Below, one piece after another: positions 47,630-62,343 of a stretch of 64,000 bases of DNA; the stretch's first letter is position 1, and every line of letters starts with the position of its first letter. The stretch lies in assembly GCA_013399305.1 (NCBI GenBank), contig VXAI01000019.1, positions 5,516,260 through 5,580,259 on the forward strand, read 5' to 3'. A model generated the notes under the pieces. It had not been told where the DNA came from. It saw nothing but the letters and a program-made list of their open reading frames with translations, and ran no database searches. The stretch comes from Rostratula benghalensis (Eukaryota > Chordata > Aves > Charadriiformes > Rostratulidae). The position numbers and the translations under genes are program-made.

Positions 47630-50600
47630 GTCGCCCCAGTTAAAATACCAGTGGTCCCCAAGGTCTCACTGACCCTGGTAATGCCACTCTTCTCCTACAT
47701 GTAGCAGTAGCAACAGTGGGAGCAAAAATGTCTTTAGGAAGCAGAAGACAAATTTTTCTTTCGTTACTCCACGTGAATCACCCCAGCAGCTGGCATCTGG
47801 AGCGCTGCACTTATTTGCAGCATCTAAAGCAGAGTCTTAAGGTGTACAGAGGCCGTTGCCAAAGGTCGAGTTATGATCCTTACTTTTAATGAGCATGAAG
47901 TTGCTCAGCCCTCTAGGGTTGGGGTCCTTCAAAGGAGCCATTCAAGTCTGCTGTGCCCAGAACACAGGACCTAATTCAACTCCCAGCCCTGAGTTTAAGC
48001 ACATTTTAAAATCCTGTTAATTTAATTTCACCCATGTACCACCAGATTGCAGAATCTAATGACTCAAGCACCACGACAGATCTAGACAACAACTCTGGAA
48101 ATACAGTTTCAGCAGCAGCAAAGGTTCTGGTAAAACTCCTGTCAGATTTCTGTATCATGGTCACTATCAACATTCACGACCTGAGAGAAGGGAGAAAAAA
48201 AAAAAAAGTGGAATCACACACAAATATTTCTGGTGACAACTGCTGATGCTTGTTTTCTTTTTTTCTGGCCTCAAGTTTTTCTTTTTCTTCAAAACAGCTG
48301 ACAACTGAAAGTGTCTTTCACAATTTCAGATATACAACTCTCTCTGCAGGTTTCTCTGACAAGGATTTTCCTCTCTGCAACATATTTTGGCTTACTCAGA
48401 GAAATCGTCTCATCTACTTGCATTTTAGTGTGAATTTCTCAGAGAAGCTACTCACTGAATTTTCCACACAAAGCAGAGCATCAGTCACCGGAATAAAATA
48501 AATTCATTCAAATAGAAAGTGAAAAAACCCAAAAATGTCAAAAGATCAGCGCCATACACACAAAAGTTCCTTTTTCAGTACAGAAATAGTCAGATGTAGG
48601 GCAAATTTTAGAAAACACAATGAAAAGTAAAATGTAGCAGCAATGTTACAAGAGGTTAGAAGCACAGCGAATTGCTTCATAGTTGCACTGCATCATGATA
48701 GCAGTCCAAAATACAAAGATGGTAGATAAAATTTTATCACAATTTTGTGCTCGTGGCTGAACAGAAAGGTTCAATAGCAATATTGAGTGGAACTTCAGAA
48801 CGTGAAGACCAGTATGTCAAACACACAGGATAAAAAATCAGAATGCTGGAAAAGACCTGTACCAGGGAATGACTTCTAGTCCTGGGACAGTGTTACTGAA
48901 ATGTAAACCTTCTTATCGACACAGAGGAAGGAGCAGCCAGAAATCCTCCTGACAAAATCAAAGATACAGAAGGATAAGAAAACTTCCCTAATTTTGAGCG
49001 TGCATCCTAAGAAGCTGTGGTTGCATAATGAACCCTGTACATGTGTCCTTTACGTATTCACATCTTTTAAGCTTTCTAAGACTAGGCTAGAAAAGACCAC
49101 GGAGATATTTAATAATACCTTATGTAACAGAAAAGCCAGAAGATCCAATACACAGTAACACAGGGAAAACAGAGCACAGCTTTGCACTGACCCTCAAAAG
49201 ATAACGAATACAGAAAACACAATATCAATATTTCACCCTGTGGAGATGGGTTAAAAAATAAAAAATAAAAAGAATCTTCAGTACATGCAGCTGTTGCCAA
49301 AAGACAAATTTAGCTCCTTTTTTAGCAGAGTTCCAAGATCTGTACTTTCACTTCTCCATGTGGGTCAGACAGTACTCTTTGGGATATACTGAGGCTTAGT
49401 ACTTTTTTCAATACAGTGACCCAGATGGCACAAGAGCAATGCACTCACTGCCAACACAACCCAGGAGGCAATGATGCTCAGCACCAAGAAAAATGCGAAG
49501 AGTAAATAAAGGAATCTGCAAATAGTAGATGCACAAAATGTACAAACCCAGATATTAATCTCCCAGGATTGAAATCCTTTATTCAGAAAAGAAGTAAGAC
49601 CACAAAGGGGAAACGTCTCATTACGTTAAGGTTTAAACCTTTCCAATGATGCAGACTAGAGGCTAACAACAATGAAGAAACCCCAACAAAGCCCCCAAAC
49701 CTACCCAAACAAAAAGTCAAACAAAAAACCCCAAAGTAAACCTCCAGAAGTCACACACCGTGAAGAATAATGAATTATCAAAGTCAGCTCACGCTAAGGC
49801 AAACAGAACCTAAACAGCTCACACCCCGAATATTTTCCTGCAAGGCTGCAAAATGCTTCAACTAAAAGCAGTTCCACTATGTTTGGCTCGCTAAAAAAAG
49901 ATTGAGCTTCCCTTTGCAGCTTCACAAAGAGGCACGAAGACAAGTGGATGCGGTGATAAGGTACCGTGTCCCCTCTGAGAAATATGACAGCTGCAGGAGA
50001 AAAAAAAAAAGAGAGCATACATAAATACTTGATGAGATGACCAAGTCTTATATGCAGTAAGAAGTTTAGTGATTTGTGCTGATCCTTTGTTGCTTTTTCA
50101 GCGGTTGTAGGTCTTGAGACAAAATAGTCTTTATGTCTCTGATGAACTCTGAAAGAGGAAACAAAAGCTCCAAGAAGATGCCCCTCAGGGCACCAGTGAC
50201 TGAGCGAATGTCAGAGCACAAAGTTCACTGGAATTGTTTTATAGCTCCCTGTTCCAGCTACTTAACAAACACACAAACACAAAGTTCACCCATTGCCAGG
50301 AGTGTGGAAGGGAACGGAGGAAAACTCCTCCGCCCGGAAAGCACAAGGGGCAGCAACGCAGGAGGCAGAGAATGTTTGGGGGAATGAAGACCTTGTGCCT
50401 CAGCGGTGGGCTTCCTGTGAGCTCTGCCAGACTTTGCAGAGTGCAGAAAAGCTTGTGCAGGGATGAGAAGAACAAGGTGGAAACACACAAAGAAAACCAT
50501 GGAATTGGATAACTTTGCATTCCCCTGGGCAGGGACACCTCCCACCAGCCCAGGTTGCTCCAAGCCCCATCCAGCCTGGCCTTGAACCCCTCCAGGGATG

Positions 50601-53600
50601 GGGCAGCCACAGCTTCTCCGGGCAACCTGGGCCAGGCTCTCACCACCTTCGTAGTGAAATATTTCTTCCTGATATCTCATCTACATTTCCCCTCTTCCAG
50701 TTTGAAGCTATTACCCCTCATCTTATCATTACATGCCCTTGTAAAAAGTCCCTCTCCAGCTCTCTTGTAGGCTCTTCAAGTACTGGAAAGATGCCACAAG
50801 GTCTCCCTGGAGCCTTCTCTTCTCCAGGCTGAACAACCCCAAATCTCTCAGCCTGTCCTCACAGGAGACGTGTTCCAGCCCCTCTGAGCACTTTGGAGTT
50901 GGACCGTGCACATTCTTATAAAATGGGTATAAAATGATGATGATCAGTCAAGGAAACTGAAGTAGAGAAGTATGGAAGAAGAGTGACACCATGATGAGCT
51001 GCTGTGGCCAGCACACAGCTTCACTGGACAGTGGTCATGCCTCTGGTTTGCTTTGAGAAGGTATCAATTTGAAAGCATCGCAGTCCCATTTGTCATCATG
51101 CAGATTTAGACCTTATTCCCATTGATTTATTTGAAGGACTGTGGCAGTAAAAAAAGAGACCAAAAACCTGTCAGCTTTGGTAAGTCCATGTAAGCCATTG
51201 TAAAAACACCCATGGTCTTGTGTAGTCCTAAGCAAACAGATTAGAAAACATCTAATGCATAGAAACCCCAAATAAACAAAGCAATTAAACACTAATCAGT
51301 CTTTTCATGAAGAGAGTTCACACGTGAACACAGAATATGAAATACTGACAAGTATATCATGTAAAAAGAGATGCCCCCATGTAGTTGCTATATATAGGAC
51401 AAGTAGTTCAAAACCAGACAATATTAGGAATACTAATACGTGGAAAATATATAGTCAGTAGCTAGAGTGTGACACTATTGAAAATACCACTTCTTCATAT
51501 TTGGGCTTCATAGAAAGCCAAAACATTTCAAGAAATTAAGAACTTTTCACAGCACTGATAGGACAGATTAAGGTTATTGGGAGAAAATGAGAAGAACACT
51601 TAGCAGAGCACGCAGACAAGCCCGAAGTATGGATGGATTGGGTCCCCCTCAGACCAAAAGCAATGAGGCTGGAGCGCCATACCATAAAAACAGAAAAGGA
51701 AACAAGTTGTATTCTTGCTAATTTTATGGAGCACACTGATTCATTTTACTTTGTAACAGAAGGGGATAAGAAAAATGTTCTGTAACTAAGGAGTCCCAAG
51801 CAAGGAGACACAGAAGGACCAAACCTTCAAAGCCACACGCACACAGAAGTGGACACCAGCATATCTGGGCTAGATCCCCAAGTCAAATTAAGAAGGCTAA
51901 GAGGCAGAAGTGACCCATCTATCTGCCTCTAAGCAGCAACTCTGCCGGCTGCCCATACAAATAGTTCCCCCATCTTTGTAGCAGGAGGAATCCTAATGAA
52001 AGCCAAAGTCTTTGTTGCCCTTCCCAAGTCCACATCCCACCAGTCTAATACTTTTCTTACTGGGGTTGGTGTATAGATTTCTATTGCGTGTCTATTTTGT
52101 ATGAATGAAGCGTGCAGTTCTTCTGTGAGAGACATCCTCAGTCATCAAAGTGCATTGTGTATCAGGGACTGTAATAATCCTTACAAACTGTTACAGATTA
52201 AAGCATTTTTCTTCCCAGAGCTACTTCTGCTCAAGCAATACTGTAAAGCAACCAGAAACCTGGCTGGTCTCAGGTAATCTTACCTAAACAACGAATTTTC
52301 TTCCCAACCATCGTAAACTGCAAGCAACCACAGGCCGACTGCTGTCCCTCTGCCCTGATGGACAGAGCATCCTCCTGGAGGGGGCTCTCCAAAGCCCTAT
52401 CTCACCACATCAAACCAGTTTGCAAGACCATCCTGTCCTCCTGCTCGTGCCTTTCCCCACTGCCTCCCCTGAGCAGCGCAGCCACACGTGGCACAGCAGA
52501 GGCTCCCCTTGGAGCCATCTTCTCCACACCCTTAAGTCATCCAAATTAACACTTGACCACCAGACAATGACATTTTATTTCTAGTTGTTAAATACAGTCA
52601 TTGGATCAACATCTGTTTTCCAACCACGACAATAAATCTGGATCCTGAATCTGGAGTCAATTTGTCCTGTCATCAATTCGACTCAAGACAGTAAAATTTA
52701 GCTATAAAAGGCTTTTTTTCTAACATCGGGATATTCTCTAGACAGTAAAATATATGACAGGAGCAGCCAGGAATGTGACCTCTAAATTTAATTCTCTTTG
52801 ATCTTTTTGAATATTGCATCTGAAATTATTTTTTTCAAAAATTGAGGAGAGAAGCTGCAAGCTTTTATGAATTACAGAAATGTGCAAAAGCATGAAGGCA
52901 GGGCAAGAGAACCCAAATCCCCAGCTATTTGTAGTTTTTCCTACCAAATAGGCCAACAACAGCTAGGTTGAAGAGAAAGTAGAACATTTGGTGTTTTACT
53001 TCTAAATTAAAATCAAAATATATAACACAGATATGTGGTTGAGTCATCCTTCCCCATTTTTCCTACATCCTTTGTTTTATATTGCTAGCTCCTTAGGACT
53101 GGGCTGTGCCTCTGTATTGTTAGAGGCTCCAGAGATGTGTGGAGAATTCTGTGACTACTAAAATATTAATCTTTTATACTTAATTTTAATATTTAATATT
53201 AACACTATCAAGAGCAGCAACAAATATCTCTGTGGGGCTGTCCTAGGTATAATCTTGGCAAGGGCAGGAAAGCTCAGAAAGACCAAAAAGGCTGGATTTT
53301 CAGACACTTGTGCCTGTGGATCCATCCAAGCTGCTCAGAGAGGGCCCTTGTGGCATCCTACATGGTTCCTGCCTTTGACTGTATTTCGCACCATAAAACA
53401 TAGGCTTGACAACATCTGAATTGGCACTCTACAACTTAAAAAAAAAAAATTAAATAGGAAAATAATGCCTATACTCAACTGTGATCGAGTGCAAGGATCC
53501 TCCTAAGTTTCACGAGCACGCTGTCTTTACCACTGGGAAAAATGTTTTTATTTACTGTATTTAATGGAGGGAAGTTTCTCAATGTCCTAATTTGATCTAC

Positions 53601-56600
53601 CCAGCACAAGAGGGGGCCATCACATGCTCACCTGCTCCCAGTTCACGGTTCAGGCAGTGGTGAAGCACAAACTGCACCTAATTCTGTGACACAGGTTTCA
53701 TCTTCAACTGAACCTCACTTACAGGCTACAGCTGTGAGCTAGAGATAGAAAAGTCTTACTAAATTATCCTTCTCCTCTCCTTGCTTCTATACGTGTTATT
53801 TCTCAGTGCTGTGCACAGTCTTCAAAAAATTCTGGGGCTTTGATAACTTTCTCCAGAGAAACGCTCTGTTTAATTTATTCTCCAATCTGTGCATTTTTTT
53901 TTTTCACATATATAAAAATTTCCCCCCTTGTTTCTCTTATTACTGGCTATATATCACTTAAATTTTTTTTCTTACTTTTTCTGGTAATTGCAGCTCTCTG
54001 TATTTGCTGGTTTCTCCTTATTAGCTGGTCCTCCTTCGGCCTACTGCCTTTTCACAAGAATTCCCCGTAACAAAGCAAACATGCTCGCATTTACGCTGAA
54101 ACACAAGGCATCAAAATGAAGATCAACTAAACAATTATAAAGCTGAATTCATAAAGCTGTCCCTAAGCCCAAACACACTTAGCAGTAATACTCACCATGA
54201 ACACAAAATGCACTAAAACTCTAACTCTGAATTAGAATATGTATTATTGAATTCTTAATTTTATTTTATACCAGAAGGCCACTATTTCCGCATGAAGAAG
54301 AACTGGCTTTACCTTACTAAATGCAGGATATAATTTCTTTGAAATCAAACACAACCCACCAAAAGAGAACTGATTCTTCCCACATCCTACACCGAAGAGC
54401 AACCTTTACGAAAATGATTCCCCAGTATTCCCCAAGGGTTCCCCAAATACCACTTCATATGCATAATTACAGAAATAGTACAAAATGCCTTAAGGTTGGA
54501 CACTGAGACATATATAAGAGAAATAGAATTTCTCACATTGAAGAGGATCAGTCAGGATATAAGACAGGTCTAAAACTATAAAGTTTTGTTGTGTCATCTA
54601 CATTTATAGTATATTCCATCTAGAAATCACACAAGTATGTTGGCTTCTGTAAATTTACATTGATCAACCAAAACCTTAATCTTCCACAGAAGGCACAAGC
54701 TTCTCGGGATATTAAAGCCTACTTATACAAGAACTGGTATTTGGATTATGTAAATATTCCAAAATACTGCACAAAAGACAGAGAGGTGTTCACTGAAGAG
54801 AGGGGTAATGGCTGAATTCCCAGCTTTATTATCTTTCTCTTTTTGTGGTTTACTAAAATAGTTAATTTTAACTTTATTCTGCAGTTCCTTGCCGGAAAAC
54901 CATCACTGATTAAGAGTTTTCAATGCATCAATATTCTATAATCAATACATTGGCCTTTCTGTCACAAAGCAATGATGGCACATTTGGAGAGCAGTATATT
55001 CAGTTCTGGTTTTGCTCTTGCACAGAAGCCCTCATGGAAGTGAAAGTAATAATAAAAAAACCCCAAGTTACAAGCAGACATGGAAAATAAGCATATTTCT
55101 TTTAGGCACAGATTCCTATGTTTATTTATAAAGGATGTAACTATGCCAAAAATAATATTTTTAACATCACAAATGAGGAATATTACTTCCATTTCAAAAG
55201 AAATGCCTCCCCCAATGCTTTCTCCAAACATTCAAATCCCAGCTTAATAAAAACAAATGGCATCCCTCATTTCTTCAAAATTGCATATTTGATATCCAAA
55301 GGTTTGCTGTTCTAACAAGATACAAGCACTTTGAAATCCCACAATTATGCATTCATGTGCCAGAAGTCAGACATATGTTTTTTCACAGATGTGGGTGAAT
55401 ATAATAAATATATTTATAACTCTAAAATTTCAAGACCTTGCTTTTGAAGCATGAAACAAGCATAATGGCAGATATTAAAGGCCACTGGAAGCATCACAAA
55501 ACCATTGTGAAGGCGAAATCTTATTCCCTTGGCATGTAATCTCCACAGTCATTTGCAACCACTTTTAGTAGCAAAAAGATACTAGCTCGTTTTTCAGTTA
55601 TGTTTGCAATCTTATTTACACAGTGAAGCTACAGGTGATTTCTTACAAAGAAAAGAATTTAAAGAACAGCTCCAACAGCACGTAATTGATGTTTCAATCC
55701 AAATTACAAATACTGGGCACTTCAAATAGCTTAAATGCTATGAATGCTGTGAAATTCAACCTATATCACAGAAAAACGTCTCACATCCTGATTCCAAGAG
55801 CTAAGAAACCGAACACCACAACTTAAGCTGCACAGGACAGTCAGTCACATACAATTAACCAGCCAACTAATTTAAGGACTACAAGAACCTACGCCTTAAA
55901 GTGATCTTTCATTTCCAAAATGATTCTGCAAAAAAAATAAAATGAAGAGTGGTTTGCCATTAATATTTGAAACTCTATCAAATTTACTAGACTACAAGGG
56001 CTAACGTTTGGGGTTTTTTTTTTCCTTAATATATTATAAAGTTGTACTAAGAACGGCCCTGAGGCACTTTTTGTTTTTCTCCATTTGACTGTTAGTTGCT
56101 ATGTGGTAGTCACACGCACCCGGGATCTCACAGAGCAACATTCGGAAGGAAATGACAGTAGCTTTCGGTTGATCAGTGAAGATACATTTAGAATTTCTTA
56201 CTTAGCTGCATGAAGTGTCACAATTATTCAGAAGCAAGATCTTACCTATCACACATCATTTCAAATAATACAACAGTTTGAGGTCTCCTGAAAACAGTCT
56301 CCATTTGTTTCATGTACCACTTAGGAAGATAGTTAAGTAGATATTTGATAGCAGCTATTTAGCATCAGAAGACTTCTAATATGCATATGTAGAGGGTCTG
56401 GTATAACATTTACATCAGGCATTCTCAACAGCATGTATATTTTTAGCAACGTGATATGAGATGATCACCATCAGCAGTTTGAATTTGACATTTAAGACGA
56501 CATTAATAGCAACACGCGAAACATGACAAACCTTGGGCAACAATAACAGAAAAGTAAAATGATGCCGTTATAATTAGGTTTCCAAAAATAAGCTCACCTT

Positions 56601-59600
56601 TCACTCATAGCCTCCTGCACCAATAACCCCTCCAAGAAGCAGTACAAAACTTTTTGACCCTTAAACATGCCACAAGTAAGGCAGTTAAAAGCAACAAAAC
56701 TAGAATTCCCCAAATTACTCTGTTTACTTTGCCTCGGTACAAAAGTATGATTTTACTCCTCCAACAGTGACAAAGAGGCCTTCACAGAACATGGCGGGAT
56801 GACACCCACTGACACGCTTTCTTCCCTCTGTGGATTCAGGTCATGACAGGGCATTTTAGAGATATAACTCCATAAAGTGCCACATTCAACCAGGCAATAT
56901 TTACCACAGTTAAAACACACAAAAACACGCCTGTGAAATAATAAAAGTTACTTATCAAAATAAACTTCACACACCTGCACTGCTGCGCACCTGTGAGGCC
57001 AGACGTCTGCCCTCCTTGCCGCCATTTTAGGCCACAGCATCAACAGCGACCGTGTGGCAGGGGCTCAGCATAAAACAGAAAAAAACAGGGTCCTCATGGT
57101 ATTAGCACTGTACTGTCATGGTCCCCACAAAAATACTGAACTGACAACAGGGAATATTCAAAGCCTTTTGAGGCCTTTCAGACCTGAGGTGGCCACTGAC
57201 GCTGCTGGTGGGACCCCAACCTCTGGCAGGAAAACGGAAGGAGATTTTGCTGACAGGGAAAGGCCTTGAAGAAATGTTCATCGGGGCAAGGACTTCCACC
57301 TTCTGTACAATATGCCACCCTGAGCCTATGAAAGATGCTGATCCACTTCTTAAAAACAATAAATCTGGGGTGATACAAGGTTCAGCAATCCCTGCCACAA
57401 GTGCCGTTCGAAGGGGATCATGCATCTCCCTCAAAATGGAGGGCAACGTCCGTCTCTGAGAGCCTGCAGTGAAACCACGCACACCACAGTAAGACACTAT
57501 CAGGGAGAATTTGCAAGATTTGTCCTCAGATTACCCTAGGTTTGATTAAAAAAAAAAAAGGCAAAAGAGAAGCAAGCACAATAAAATTCTTACTTAGAAA
57601 TTTAAAGGGGTATCAACAACACATACGAAATGCTTCCAGCAGGGGCTCTGGGAGCATTTCTGAAATACTGACTGACAAAACCCAAACCCTCCCCTTTTCG
57701 CCAGTAAAAGGGTCTGGTAAGAATTCACGGGTCCAGCAACCCGTACCCCATGAAATGGCAACTGCCATTTTCGTGCTAGCCTGGACATGCTTGTTTGATT
57801 TAACTTGGTTTCCTAATCTGCTCCCAGCAAAGATTAAGTAGAAGGCAGCAGCTACTCTGAACCTGCAATTTATGGGGATTATCTACTCTCTTTACAAATA
57901 TCGTCTCCTTTTCGAAGAATTAACTTTTACACATGGAGTTGCCTTGCTCATCCTGCACTGAATTAAGAGCAAGAGTTGATATCTTTCTGTGATCTGCTGA
58001 GAAACACAGGGGACATTTCACTGCAAACCAAGTCAAGTACAAATGAGGTAAACAAAAAATAAAATGTTCAAAGGAAATTTAAAAAAAACCCCCAAACCCA
58101 AAGTCTTCACTTTTTTCTTCTCTCTTAATATTTTCTCCCCACAGCTGAATCAAGCTACATTAACAGCCTGATTTTTAAAGCATTTTATATTAAAATTGGG
58201 AAATGAAGAGTATTGTGGAAAATATAAAATTTTATCTGCTGGCAGTAATCTTTGCTTTATCAATAAACAGGTACCTCTCCGTGCACTAAAGCTGGTGCTA
58301 TCTCCCACCTAATTTGGCAAAACTCTTCAGCATATTCTTAACTTTACATTTGATCTGAATCTCAGCAAAGGCAATAAAATAGAAATATTGCCCCAAAGAT
58401 GTGCCATACTAGAAGAGGGATCCACATCAGACATTTCAATGCTTTGCTCACTATTATATGTTCTTGAAATAAAACCTAGATTGTTTGCTGCCGTATCGCA
58501 TTCTCTCTCCTTCACCGTGAGTAAAATTAAATAGTTTCAGGAGGTCTCTAACAGCCATGGTAGCTTTGAGTTGATGTTCTCCGCTACTCATCTTCTCTTT
58601 TAAATATCCCTTTGGCTGGCAAATAGGGAAGCTGGACTGCCAGAAATGAAGGCATCGGGAGCACACGTGTTCCTCCTGCCAGGCCCTTCCTCCCTGGCAG
58701 CCTACGGCATTCGATGGCATCTCTTCCCTGAATTTTGCCCCTCTCTCCATCTCCCTTCCAGACCCACACCTCCAGTGCTAGGGGAGAGTAGGGATGACTC
58801 AACGTAAACCCTTTTGTTTGTTAACATAAAAAAAAATAATAAAATTTGAGTGAGGAATTCTTTGTTGGTTCACTGTTGTCCTGCTTTGAGGTAAAACAGA
58901 ACCAATTTTCCATTTGGTAATTTTACTTTTCAGTTAAGTCTCTTCTCACTAACTGCACTGTCTGAAATTAATGGTATATTTTTCAGACAGTATCCACTTT
59001 TAGAGGAGATAAGGCCTGATGCTTATAATTAATACTAAGGAATGGTATGCCCAAACCACAGCAACTGTCGAGTTTTGCCCATTTTTTTCCTCATTGCCAA
59101 GAGGTTTTAAAATCACCGCCGCAGTAAGGTTGAAGGGACAATAGTTAAGAGACTTGTACTTTGAGAGCAAAGCATATTTCTTCCCAGAATAAAGGTTTAT
59201 GCCTTTTATTTCTCATTCTTTCAAAATACTTCCTCCTTGTCTTTCATAGAAATAGGAAACTACCTGTTACTACAAACAAGCACAATTATGAGTAGCAAAT
59301 AACAGAGGTACACAAGCGGTACCTGAAGGCAAGCAACACAATTACTCTTTTCAAGGAACAATAAGCAAATTGCAGTGCAGTTCTAACAAAAAGCAGCCTC
59401 CTTCTAACCTGTGAGTAACCAGCTGGGGAGCCTGCGTGACACTCGGGTGGCCTTGAGCTCTGCCAAAGTGACTGCAGACTGTCACTTCTCCTTGGGGGTG
59501 TACGCTGGAGAGAGGAACTGGGCAAACACTCAGCACTGTGAAAAATCAAGCAGCTTAGGTCACCTCACTCCTCTCTAAAGGCACGTTATTTAAAAGTACT

Positions 59601-59724
59601 TGCCTGCATGCACCTCGTGTAGCTCTTTGAACGGTGTTTTTAAGGAGTAGAACAGTTTCTGAAGTAGGAAGGGGACGAGATGCAGGGGCAGGGGTTTGGG
59701 GAGAGGGCTGACCAGTGGGAGAGG
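47630..59724 (-). other. Intron with one CR1
   Basis: Apart from the CR1 at 50520-50905, this is AT-rich single-copy DNA with chance frames only. The 68-codon minus frame at 51929-52135 and the 131-codon minus frame at 57102-57497 were inspected and match no family I know. A strong donor at 52283 (TTTAG|gtaagatt) follows a 34-base splice-flanked segment, judged a chance pair. Confidence 0.5.
50520..50905 (-). mobile_element. CR1 LINE, 3' fragment
   Basis: Antisense CR1 text: gggcagggacacctcccaccagcccaggttgctccaagcc, ccttgaacccctccagggatggggcagccacagc, aaatatttcttcctgatatctcatc and ccttctcttctccaggctgaacaacccc. The minus strand retains short peptide remnants such as CEDRLRDLGLFSLEKRRLQG. The 3' end lies near 50520. 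Open frames of 90 to 140 codons listed over this stretch are repeat-derived. Confidence 0.9.
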
Positions 59725-60105
59725 AGCAGTTCAAGAAGGACAGGGAACTGCTGGAGAGTGTACAACAGAGGGACACAAAGACGATGAAGGGCCTGGAGCA
59801 TCTCTCTGATGAGGAAAGGCTGGGGGACTTGGGTCTTTTTAGTCTGGAGAAGAGAAGAGTGAGGAGGGATCTGATCAACCCCTACAAATACTTAAAGGGT
59901 GGGTGTCAGGAGGATGGGGCCAGTCTTTTTTCAGTGGTGCCCCATGACGGGACAAGAAGTAACGGGCACAAGATTAAACATAAGAAGCTCCATCTAAACA
60001 TGAGTAGGAAATTCTTCACTTTGAGGGTGACAGAGCCCTGGCAGAGGCTGCCCAGAGAGGTACCACCACCAACCCCATGTCATTCAGTGATTCTGTGACA
60101 GCCCA
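59725..60105 (+). mobile_element. CR1 LINE, 3' fragment with ORF2 C-terminus remnant
   Basis: The plus strand encodes FKKDRELLESVQQRDTK, GLEHLSDEERLGDLGLFSLE, KRRVRRDLINPYKYLKGGCQ and then NMSRKFFTLRVTEPWQRLPR, all standard CR1 ORF2 C-terminal sequence. It ends near cattcagtgattctgtgac, the CR1 tail. The sense orientation is opposite to the copy at 62344-62740, giving an inverted pair. The 127-codon frame around it is repeat-derived, not a host gene. Confidence 0.93.
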
Positions 60106-60877
60106 CTTTTCAGGCAGAACCATGTTCCTAAGGCTGCCAAGGCAAGCAAGGGGTGAAAACTCACTGGGCGACTGGAATAGTTTCCTTCTATTTTTCCACA
60201 CAGAAAGCCCCTACAGCTGCTCAGGTTTACAAATCTGTTGTAGTGGTATTTTTTTTTTCTTCAGAGCAATCACACAATTGTGCACAGTAAGCACACTGAG
60301 GCTCAAATGAGAGCAGGACAAGTTCACTCTCATATCCCACTGGGTAGCCCGAAAAGTAAATAAACAGCAAATACATCGCAAGTCAGCGCTGAAACCTTCA
60401 CTCTCACCGACACTGTACACATTTAACTAATGTGACCAAAGCCCCACAGACTTTCCAGGTGCAAGGAAAAAAATACCTTAAAGAACAATATATTAAGGCG
60501 GGGCATAAAAATCAGGTATCACTCCGCAGTAACTCAAGCAATTCTGTCACCAGGGAGCCCTTCAGCTGAACGCTAAAAAAGATGCAGAACAGGATGCAGG
60601 TTTTTAAAGATCACAGGTATTAGACATCAAATAAAGGCTCAAGTTAGAGTTCAAGGCTGAGCTGTTCTTGTGTTCTTCCATGGAAAAGGGGACACCTCAG
60701 CCTAAATTCCCCCTGCTCCATTCAGCCATTCCTGGACCCTGTACCTTTACTACCCCTCTACCAGCACAGGGAGATGATTTCACTTGCTAACCTGATAGAA
60801 AACTATACCCTTTTCACCCCCCTACCTATTTTCTTCTGGGTTATGTTTTTTAGCAACAGTGAACAGCATCATCTTAA

Positions 60878-60906
60878 AACATGCCTTAAAGCATGCCTTA
60901 AAACAG
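60878..60906 (+). repeat. Short tandem repeat, 12-base period
   Basis: catgccttaaag is followed immediately by catgccttaaaa, with a partial third unit before it (cttaaaa). Confidence 0.8.
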
Positions 60907-62343
60907 GACCCTACCCCAAGATTAGGGTTGTGATGGAGAGAACTTTTCCTTCTCATGCTCTCCCTGAGACAGACTTCTTTGAAAATCTTGCCTATTGTGG
61001 GGAGCCCCTATGAAATAGAAAGGATTTGAACCCTTGTACAAAATCTTCTTCCACTTGCAAGAACTGAGACGGTGAAAATTTGGGTTAGTGAAGAACTTGC
61101 CTGTTCTAGTACCAAACCCTACGGTTTGCAATTTCTTACACTGATGGTGCAGGTGGAGCCCTTGCCAAAATTTTATTGACATAAGCAGGAATTGTTAATT
61201 CCTACCTAATATTATCAAAAGGCAGGAGACAGAGTAATAGGGTGACACTTGATAAATGTAAAGCCTCAGGGAGCCTGCAGCTGGGCAGAGCAGCCAAAAG
61301 CAGCAGCATGAGCTGCTCTGAAATCATGGGTGACAAGCTTGAGACCAAGCAGTTACGAGTAAATGTCCAAATAAAAGAATGCCACCTTAAAACAGAATCC
61401 CCCAAAATACTGTAGATATGAGGTTTTTGTTCAGATCCACGCAGCGCTGCAGTAACGTGGGAAGCAGGCAAAGTTCAGTTGGATATCTTCATTTTCTAGC
61501 ACACCACCCACCTTTATTTGCAAACAAACACCAGTGTTTTATTTCATGCCAGTCCTTCTATGCTACTGGTCAGGACTGGAAGCAGAAAGGGCAATAATAA
61601 TAAAGTGGCTCTAGAACTGGGACACTGAAATTGTAACTGCTCAGATATACAGCGATCATTTATGATTCACTCTCAATAAATACCTTCCTTTTAGGATTCA
61701 TCTTGTCTACTTCAGAGCTTATAGACTTTGTGCTAGAAGTTTAGGGTTGGTTTTTTGTTTGAGGAAGGCAGAAGTAAACAATTACAATGCTAATATGCAG
61801 TTCTCATAATTAGCCACAACCTCCACAGTGTTGCTTTAGAGGTGCGTCATAGGTAATGCCAAAGCATTTTGAAGCCAAAAAGTATTACTATTTGGAATGT
61901 TTCAAGGCTCATAGCTTTCCTTTAAAAATGCAAATTTAATCTGAGAATAAGTTACTTAATAATTACAAGAAATTTGAAGAGGATTTGATCCCTCCTACCA
62001 CATCAACTTGAAAGCGCAGAAGATAAACGTGTAGGCTGCAGTGCAAAGTGCCATGGTCCTGGCTCCTCAAGATAGCACCTAAGCTACCTTTCATTTCCTA
62101 AATCAGTATTTGCCAACCTCACTGTCCACACCAATACTTCCTTGGGATTAGGAAAGGCCAGGACTGAGCAGCACCGGTAAAAGGAGGCAGAGCAAACACC
62201 ACATCAGCAGCCACAATGGATTAGGTAGTGAGGAGCTTCTTTAAAGTTAATCCTGCAGCCAATCCTGCCCTTGCTGAAGCCAGTACATATGACTTTTGCA
62301 GGACAGCCCAAGCACATCTTTTTCCCTCTGTCTGGTGACACTT

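Noticed and set aside
50239..50680. Minus frames of 135 and 140 codons
   Set aside because: Largely antisense-of-repeat sequence from the CR1 at 50.5 kb and its flank.
52284..52317. Minus 34-bp splice-flanked segment (FTMVGKKIRCL in one frame)
   Set aside because: Good donor, but the length is not a multiple of three, no frame fits the teneurin position, and it is too short to judge.
59715..60098. 127-codon plus frame that could be called a gene
   Set aside because: It is the CR1 ORF2 C-terminus, not a host protein.
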